Part shown: piece after piece, positions 57,938-64,000 of the stretch
Position numbering within the stretch: position 1 is the stretch's first letter
How the letters are laid out: each line of letters begins with the position of its first letter
Assembly: GCA_963681505.1 (NCBI GenBank)
Contig: OY811983.1
Span: 1,511,501-1,575,500, forward strand
Source of the DNA: Eunapius fragilis
Taxonomy: Eukaryota; Porifera; Demospongiae; Spongillida; Spongillidae
DNA length: 64,000 bases
Direction: 5' to 3'
The notes under the pieces: generated by a model
The model's database searches: none
What the model was told of the DNA's origin: nothing
The model's input: only the letters and a program-made list of their open reading frames with translations
Made by a program: the position numbers and the translations under genes

Positions 57938-59904
57938 ACATAAAACAACACACATGATGTACACATACACACCAATACATACACCACCTCCATCATACAT
58001 TAAATACACGCTCTTACAGCTCAAGAAGGGAGACCACCTCTCTTACGTGCTGGCTCCCCAGTTTGTGTCGGCCAGGGTGTTCTGTACCAGGATGTTGGAC
58101 GGCTTGCTTTATCAGGTAGGCCACCATGTTAATGAGCTACATGTACATAGAGGATACCTCTGTCTACATAGGGGATACCTCTGTCTGCATAGAGGATACC
58201 TCTGTCTACATAGGGGATACCTCTGTCTGCATAGAGGATACCTCTGTCTGCATAGGGGATACCTCTGTCTGCATAGAGGATACCTCTGTCTACATAGGGG
58301 ATACCTCTGTCTGCATAGAGGATACCTCTGTCTGCATAGAGGATACCTCTGTCTGCATAGAGGATACCTCTGTCTGCATAGAGGATACCTCTGTCTACAT
58401 AGGGGATACCTCTGTCTGCATAGAGGATACCTCTGTCTGCATAGGGGATACCTCTGTCTGCATAGAGGATACCTCTGTCTACATAGGGGATACCTCTGTC
58501 TGCATAGAGGATACCTGTCTGCATAGAGGATACCTCTGTCTGCATAGAGGATACCTCTGTCTGCATAGAGGATACCTCTGTCTACATAGGGGATACCTCT
58601 GCATAGAGGATACCTCTGTCTGCATAGGGGATACCTCTGTCTGCATAGAGGATACCTCTGTCTACATAGGGGATACCTCTGTCTGCATAGAGGATACCTC
58701 TGTCTGCATAGAGGATACCTCTGTCTGCATAGAGGATACCTCTGTCTACATAGGGGATACCTCTGTCTGCATAGAGGATACCTCTGTCTGCATAGAGGAT
58801 ACCTCTGTCTGCATAGAGGATACCTCTGTCTACATAGGGGATACCTCTGTCTGCATAGAGGATACCTCTGTCTGCATAGAGGATACCTCTGTCTGCATAG
58901 AGGATGCCTCTGTCTACATAGGGGATACCTCTGTCTACATAGAGGATACCTCTGTCTGCATAGAGGATACCTCTGTCTGCATAGAGGATGCCTCTATCTG
59001 CATAGAGGATACCTCTGTCTGCATAGAGGATAGAGCTTTTACCCGTGAATGCATTATGGCCTAAAGTGTTTTGCTTGCATAGATATAACATGTGGTTGCT
59101 GTGGTAACATAAAATGGACGTTACAAAGTTACCAGTGACCTATGATATCACACTGCCTCTCCTTCCCCTCCCCCCCCCCCCCCCCCCCATCTCCCAACCA
59201 GGTTCACGTCAAACCATACATGATTGAACTGGTGAGGCAGCTCCTTGGCTGTAAGCAGGTTGATGGGTCTGGGTACCTGGAAAGTGTGCCTCTCACGGGA
59301 CAGCTGTCCCATGTGCGCACGTATGGGCAGCTGTTCCTCACTCTAGCCTACTTGTATGGGATGGTGCCGATGGGCATATACAGAACATCAGAGGCCAGTT
59401 ACCAGGACACAGAGGTACGTTTTGGGCAAGATGGTCCTAAGATGTATTTAACTAATTTTAACCCTCAAGGAACTGGGGAACAAGGAAGTGAACAGCAACC
59501 CTGAATCTCTCCGCCAATTCCTTCGTAGCAGGATGAAGAACTTGGGGTTGAACGAAGCAGGTAGGTAGCCCCTCCCACCAAATGCGAGAGGGGGTTGGGG
59601 GGTAGGAATCCCCCTGGCATGGGCTAGTTATGTGATTCATTTTGTTTTGCTTGAACTAGTGTATGGGGACCATCCTGCTACCCACTACCAGCAAGCCTTT
59701 GTCCTCGTGAACCCACCTAAAAGGCTCAAGTTGCAGGCAACTGACCTCATGTACGTGTTGTTGAGCCCCCTCAGAACTAACCCCACACTTAAGTTCCTCT
59801 GCCCCCTCTTCCCCAGTCTGGTGCTGAAGTCAGTGTCCTCTTCCCAAGACGAGACCCCGTTAATGAATGTCATTGGTTGTCAAGACCCCACACCTTCCCT
59901 GTAA
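51469..59904 (+). CDS. KCNT: Slo2/KCNT-type potassium channel, 22 exons
   Basis: Exons: 51469-51650, 51733-51817, 51907-52128, 52180-52245, 52702-52785, 52849-53036, 53247-53586, 53857-53993, 54097-54160, 54348-54456, 54767-54875, 55058-55896, 55954-56024, 56146-56394, 57091-57257, 57308-57379, 57467-57622, 57693-57801, 58020-58115, 59202-59414, 59470-59560, 59660-59904. All phases fit; 1297 residues (human KCNT1 about 1230). S1 starts about residue 95 after a charged N-terminus with no extra S0 helix, so Slo2 not Slo1. Selectivity filter TVGYGD at 305-310. RCK1 follows (HIVLCF, DRYTVMSAWSIKGYAP), then an 840-nt exon with a poly-Ala and His-rich insert, then RCK2 (YHFILPLRAHY, RVFCTRMLDGLLYQ, MGIYRT). 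Known: Na+- or Cl--activated K+ channels of the plasma membrane. The first two exon ends are least certain. Confidence 0.93.
53655..53856 (+). repeat. CT-rich repeat before KCNT exon 8
   Basis: Irregular repeats of CCTCCACACCCCT with CTCCACACC variants fill the end of KCNT intron 7 and run into the CCTGTAG acceptor. Long open frames here are artefacts. Confidence 0.85.
54525..54685 (+). repeat. Short tandem repeat in KCNT intron 10
   Basis: Four to five copies of a roughly 32 bp unit around ATCAGCCATTGTGCTATATA with TAGCTGACAGAT between. Preceded by a short (TA)n tract. Confidence 0.8.
56520..56990 (+). repeat. 25 bp minisatellite in KCNT intron 14
   Basis: About 18 copies of CCTCTCCCTCCCATCTCCCTCACCA with small changes. 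It is all pyrimidine-rich on the sense strand and ends about 100 bp before the exon 15 acceptor. Confidence 0.95.
57844..57934 (+). repeat. (CA)n microsatellite in KCNT intron 18
   Basis: About 40 uninterrupted CA dinucleotides 45 bp after exon 18. Confidence 0.97.
58140..59033 (+). repeat. 21 bp minisatellite in KCNT intron 19
   Basis: About 42 copies of GGATACCTCTGTCTGCATAGA with GCATAGAG/ACATAGGG variants and two partly deleted copies. Since 21 is a multiple of three, frames stay open on both strands for hundreds of codons; it lies between exons 19 and 20 of the channel, whose reading frame skips it. Confidence 0.96.
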
Positions 59905-60141
59905 ATGTCATTCATGAGAAGGGGCAAAGCTTACGTTGTGAGATATGTAAGGCTTCAAGGGCAGTCTCCATTGCCTAATGACTGACAGGTGTTAGCACCT
60001 AAGTAGCATTGGTCTCACTGGTGCATTCCAAGACCCCCCCTCCCTCGGTGAAATGTTTGAAAAATGAAATGTTTGAAAATTTATTCCAACCTTACATGAT
60101 CACTTACAATGCAAACCTGAGTGTGCACATGAAGGGACACT

Positions 60142-61902
60142 TCACTTCTTGACCGTACCTTTGGAGGCGGTGGGGGGAGCCTGTCTCACCCTGTAGTACA
60201 AGTCCAGGAACGTGGCCACGATGTCGTCGACCAGGGAACGATCGGGGATGCTCTGGGACGTACCGTACACGGCGGCCATTCCCGTGCTCTTGGCCTTGGG
60301 GGTCTTCATGATGGCACCGGCGCACTCCTTCATGTCGGCGATGAAGCGTTCGGCCACGCCCTCTTCGGTGTGGATGGCGGTGAGACAGATGTGTATGCTG
60401 GCCGGGTACTGGAGGGAACTGAGACGCCACCCTTTCTCCGTCATTGCGGCGTACAGACGGTAAACGTCAAAGTCCTTGGACCCGAATGCCACCACGCTCG
60501 CCAGAGGGTCCCCCATGACAAACACACCCGGGATGCCCTTCACGGCAGCCTTGATCGTCCGCGCCGTGCCGACTATCTTCCTGGCCATGTCGACGTACCC
60601 TTTCACGCCCATGTACCTCATGGTGGCCCAGCAGGTGGCAACCAGCGCTCCCGCCCTGCTCCCGGCAATGGTGGGTGTGGCGTAGACTCCGCCCGGCCAG
60701 TTGGACTCCACAAAGTACTGGTGTCGTCGCAGCTTCTGGTTGCTGTACATGATGACTGAAGTACCCTTGGGTGCGTAGCCGTACTTGTGGGTGTCAGCTG
60801 ATATGCTCGTGACCCCTTTCACCCTGAAGTCGAACGGAGGGATGGGGAAGCCAGCCTTCTCCATGAAGGGCAGGATAAACCCACCAAGGCAGCAGTCCAC
60901 GTGAACCCCTACGCCACAGGCCACACCCATGGCGGCAATCTCCTCTATTGGGTCGATGATCCCGTGGGGGAAGTGAGGGGCGGAGCCCACCAGGACAACG
61001 GTGTTGGAGGATATGGCGTTGGCCATGGCTCTTAGGTTGACCTTCCTGCTGATGGGGTCGACCGGTACTTTGGTCAGCTTCATTTTGAAGTAGTCGGCGG
61101 CCTTGTTGAAAGCGCAGTGGGCTGTCTCTGAGCAGACTATCTCAGGGTAGCGGATGCCCCTCTCGTACCCAGCCTGCCTGTACGCCCTCATCGCCACCAG
61201 TATGCTCTCCGTGCCGCCGGAGGTCATGGTCCCGCACACGTCCGGACCCCCGTTGAATATCCTCGCGGTCCACTGGACCACTTCCGATTCCATCTTCCTG
61301 ACTTCCGGGAAGATCTGCGGGTGTAGCGGGTTCGTCCACACGAACTTACCGTACACCTCCTTGTTCAGGGCGGTTAGCTCGGGGCTGCAGTTGTAAGCCG
61401 TCCCCGACGTCCATCCTTTTCTCCAGTCGATGGTGGCGATAGTCTCGAGATCTGAAATTTCATTCAGTACCTCCTTCGTCGTTAGGCCCTTGGCGGGAAG
61501 TTCCGGACATGACTTCTCCCCAGGCAGGAGAGGGAAGCTGTCCTTCTCTAGAGACAGCTTGGCTTTGTCCAACTCAGCCTGAACTTTGCCCTTGATAATA
61601 GGCAGATTCCTTACTAGTGCGAACACAGATTTCTTAATGCGTTCGGTGAGCGATTGGTCTTCTCTGAACAAATACGAGTAAATACTTGTCGCAAGAAGCG
61701 TCAGTCCTACTGAAACAAAAATTATTTGCCACGCTTCATACGGCTTGGCTGCTTCGTTCACGAACACTCGCGCTCCGTTCAGTTCCCTGATAAGCTCTCG
61801 CTTCGCTTTTTCATTATTCCATACAAGGCCAACTCCGGCGGCAAGCAATCCAAAAAACAACCACTTCCAACGCATATCCGTCTCCTCTGTGTTTTTCAAC
61901 AC
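60142..61902 (-). CDS. SGPL1: Sphingosine-1-phosphate lyase, intronless
   Basis: PLP-dependent lyase that cuts sphingosine-1-phosphate into hexadecenal and phosphoethanolamine at the ER. One uninterrupted frame of 586 residues (human 568). Two hydrophobic segments lie near the N-terminus (LFFGLLAAGVGLVW at 15-28 and IIFVSVGLTLLATS at 60-73); the catalytic domain follows. The PLP lysine is K373 in ISADTHKYGYAPKG; other fold markers are TSGGTESILVAM (227-238), HVDCCLGGF (334-342) and SNWPGG. A second in-frame ATG (MRWKWLFF, 61875) would remove nine residues and is equally plausible. The coding region is GC-rich at third positions compared with neighbouring introns. All other recognised housekeeping genes here have introns, so it may be an old retrocopy or an intron-loss case. 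It starts 36 bp from PTGES2 on the other strand. Confidence 0.96.
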   Translation of the reverse strand: MLKNTEETDMRWKWLFFGLLAAGVGLVWNNEKAKRELIRELNGARVFVNEAAKPYEAWQIIFVSVGLTLLATSIYSYLFREDQSLTERIKKSVFALVRNLPIIKGKVQAELDKAKLSLEKDSFPLLPGEKSCPELPAKGLTTKEVLNEISDLETIATIDWRKGWTSGTAYNCSPELTALNKEVYGKFVWTNPLHPQIFPEVRKMESEVVQWTARIFNGGPDVCGTMTSGGTESILVAMRAYRQAGYERGIRYPEIVCSETAHCAFNKAADYFKMKLTKVPVDPISRKVNLRAMANAISSNTVVLVGSAPHFPHGIIDPIEEIAAMGVACGVGVHVDCCLGGFILPFMEKAGFPIPPFDFRVKGVTSISADTHKYGYAPKGTSVIMYSNQKLRRHQYFVESNWPGGVYATPTIAGSRAGALVATCWATMRYMGVKGYVDMARKIVGTARTIKAAVKGIPGVFVMGDPLASVVAFGSKDFDVYRLYAAMTEKGWRLSSLQYPASIHICLTAIHTEEGVAERFIADMKECAGAIMKTPKAKSTGMAAVYGTSQSIPDRSLVDDIVATFLDLYYRVRQAPPTASKGTVKK

Positions 61903-61938
61903 TAGTTACACAACCATAACACAGCGATCACATGCCTC
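61903..61938. promoter_or_regulatory. 36 bp divergent interval SGPL1/PTGES2
   Basis: Only 36 bp separate the two start codons (63 bp if SGPL1 starts at the inner ATG), so the core promoters and 5' leaders must overlap the neighbouring coding or leader sequence. No TATA box is evident. Confidence 0.55.
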
Positions 61939-63583
61939 ATGACTCTAATTGGAGCGCGTCACTTTGCATCGCTGCTGCGTAATGGCCCTGCATATGTTCA
62001 ACCAGTAAGGCTAAGAAGCAGCAGTTGTACAATAAACGCTGAACGAAGCAATGGGAAGGCCGTGTGGATGAGAGCTGCTGCAATAGCAGGTTTCAGTGCT
62101 GCAGGCTTATGGCTGTATTTCAACCAAGTACACTGCAAGTCACCCTCACGGGTAGCACGTCCCCCTTCTGCTCCCACTAAGCCGTTTAAAGCCATAACGC
62201 TCTACCAGTACCAGTTTTCTCCTTACTGTTCGAAGGCCAGGACCTTCATGGAATACTATGACATTCCGTACGAGGAGGTTGAGGTGAATCCTCTGTGGAA
62301 GAGACCTATTAAGCCATTTAGTAGTAACAGAATTCCTGTTGCTGAAATAGACGGAGAAAAGGTAACTAACACATAATGATAACACCATCCTTGAAGGCGG
62401 CGACCTTACGTTACCTCCCTTATTCATAAAAGCTTGTCCCCTTTACCCCCCCCCCCCCCCCCCCATCTCCCCTTCCCTCTCTCCCAACGAATTGTGATGA
62501 TCATGCTCAGTTGTAGGAGAATAAAGTAGAACGTTAAAATAACAGTTTCTTTTTCGTCCCTTTTTCAGAGAGAAATTGTTTGTTGTATTTTCCCACTGCA
62601 TGCAGATGGATGACTCCAGCCTGATCATCAGTGTGTTGCATACTTGCATGTTGACTGGCAGGAGCATACGAGATGTGCTGCATTACTATCCAGAGATGGC
62701 TGTTGTTGACAGCAAGGGCAGGAGTGTGAGTGAGAGGGTCAACAAGTATGTTGTCATGTACAGTGATGTGCCTGATCCTCATCAGATGGTCAGGAGAAGG
62801 TGAGGTGGTGTGAATGGTGTGATATGGCTCTGGGGAGGAAGGGGGTGGAGGGTGGGATTAGAGAAGGGATAGGGATCAGAAGGTGAGGTGGTGCTTAGGG
62901 ATCAACGGATGAGGTGGTGATGGTTAGGGATCAACGGATGAGGTGGTGATGGTTAGGGATCAGAGGATGAGGTGTGAGAATTAGGATCGAAAAAAATGGT
63001 AAATCTGATCTACGGTAGAGAAAGAGGGGGCAGATTTTGGAGCAACCAGAATGAAGGACTGGGGATATGTATTGTTCGTTCCTTCCATCTTCCATCCAGG
63101 GAGGAAAGGGAGTGGCGCGAATGGGCTGATAGCAGTCTGGTGTTGGTAGTTGTGCCCACCATGTTCAGGACTCTGGGTGAGTCCCTCAGGTCCTTTGACT
63201 ATGCTGAGGAGATCAGCAGCTTCAACTCCTTTGAGCGCCTAGCCGTCAAGTACATAGGAGGTGTGGCTATGTACTTTGTTGGGAAGTACATGAGGAGGAA
63301 GTAAGGAGAATGGGCGTGGTCATGGGTGTGGTCATGGGTGTGGCATGGCCATTTGTAGGATGGGATGTGTTTACATGGGATAGTGGGATATGGGAGAGAG
63401 AAGGGGGAGCGGGAGAGTTAGGGAGTGCGAGGGAGCATGGTCAAGGGACAGTCCCTTCACCTCAGGCACCACCTCAGCTCTGATGTGAGACGTGACCTCT
63501 ACCAATGCTGCAGACAATGGGTCAGCGCTGTCGGTTCTCACGGAACATTCATGGGTGGAGATAGCCCTTGTTTGGCAGACCTG
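61939..63583 (+). CDS. PTGES2: Prostaglandin E synthase 2-like, 3' end outside the window
   Basis: Exons 61939-62361, 62606-62799, 63100-63300 and 63466-63583 join in phase to about 311 residues; the final part of the GST-like C-terminal domain is missing because the next exon lies beyond the window. An N-terminal hydrophobic segment (AAAIAGFSAAGLWLYF, about 46-61) fits a membrane anchor. The glutaredoxin-like domain begins ITLYQYQFSPYCSKARTF, so the first cysteine of the usual CxxC is serine (SPYC). Later blocks match the family: YDIPYEEVEVNPL, RIPVAEIDGE, DDSSLIISVL, WREWADSSLV, KYIGGVAMYFV and FMGGDSPCLADL. Known: a membrane-associated protein reported to convert PGH2 to PGE2 in vertebrates; that activity here is inference. 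Confidence 0.92.
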
Positions 63584-64000
63584 GTAAGGATCAGTGATGA
63601 TGTGTCAGGGGGAGGTGTATTTAGGGGGGGGATCAGGGGGTGTATTTAGGGTGGGTGATCAGGGTGCTGATCACCATGATCCTGATGAACTGCTAGTCTT
63701 GATGACAGCTTTATGCAGCACCATAACATCCCTATTAGTATACAGGAAGCAAATTAGATGAGCTCACTTGGCGCAATCCTTGGTACTCTTGTTGCACTAC
63801 TTTGTATTTGTGATAAACCATTTACTATGGAATGGACGTTTTGTCGCCAAAATTTGCACACAGAGATCCTGTGAGCACCGCCCCCTCCCTTGAATCCTGG
63901 ATATGTGCCTGTGGGTGTGGCTTGTTTCTATTTAAACAACTGTTGGTCAAAACCATATGTACAGAGTTGCTCTGCATGTCCATTTGCCCATGTCACTAAT
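63584..64000 (+). other. PTGES2 intron running off the window
   Basis: Starts with GTAAGG. No further PTGES2 exon is found. 63868-63915 resembles a degraded end of the CAGGGGCGGATCC family (complement CAGGCACATATCCAGGATTC followed by GGGAGGGGGCGG). Confidence 0.6.

Noticed and set aside
58126..59064. Long open frames of 145-312 codons on both strands
   Set aside because: They come from a 21 bp tandem repeat, a multiple of three, within a KCNT intron; flanking exon phases skip it.

Overview
The window is nuclear DNA from an animal. Its genes are split by GT-AG introns (about 45 bp to 4.8 kb) and encode animal proteins: the ER cargo receptor SURF4, SURF2, the cyclophilin-RRM protein PPIL4, cytosolic-type valyl-tRNA synthetase, a Slo2/KCNT potassium channel, sphingosine-1-phosphate lyase and prostaglandin E synthase 2. 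The compact gene spacing, very many hairpin MITEs, poly-C runs and a young TRIM-NHL family fit an invertebrate. A sponge or other non-bilaterian is my best guess, but this is inference; no rRNA or mitochondrial marker is present.

Layout. 1-7.2 kb: two nearly identical three-exon SURF4 genes in opposite orientation, diverging from a 5 kb spacer full of short transposons. 7.3-12.3 kb: PPIL4 (+), an unrecognised three-exon gene (-) and SURF2 (+). Having SURF2 within 4 kb of SURF4 recalls the vertebrate Surfeit cluster. 12.4-24.9 kb: VARS in 27 exons, its introns swollen by private minisatellites, including a 3.6 kb array of a 19 bp unit. 25-49.5 kb: accessory region with four TRIM-NHL copies (two intact, two broken), two further relics, a piggyBac-like transposase, a Ty3/gypsy tail, a 1.76 kb foldback structure, a CACTA-type transposase relic, retrotransposon ends and many hairpin elements. 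51.5-59.9 kb: a 22-exon Slo2/KCNT channel. 60.1-61.9 kb: intronless SGPL1 (-). 61.9 kb to the edge: PTGES2 (+), cut off by the window end.

The housekeeping genes are not one pathway. SURF4 (ER export), SGPL1 (ER sphingolipid breakdown) and PTGES2 (membrane-associated) share a membrane theme only loosely. Gene pairs are tight: SGPL1/PTGES2 start codons lie 36 bp apart and unknown gene/SURF2 163 bp apart, which suggests shared promoters. PPIL4/unknown gene and KCNT/SGPL1 converge with 129 and 237 bp between stop codons.

All exon models were made by hand from open frames, splice consensus, phase and remembered family similarity; no alignment or search was run. Strongest leads: a dispersed element ending in a 9-4-9 hairpin whose stem sequence changes while pairing is kept; the SURF4 inverted pair whose differences cluster in one loop; a possible dual-targeted VARS; and the layered TRIM-NHL/MITE history.
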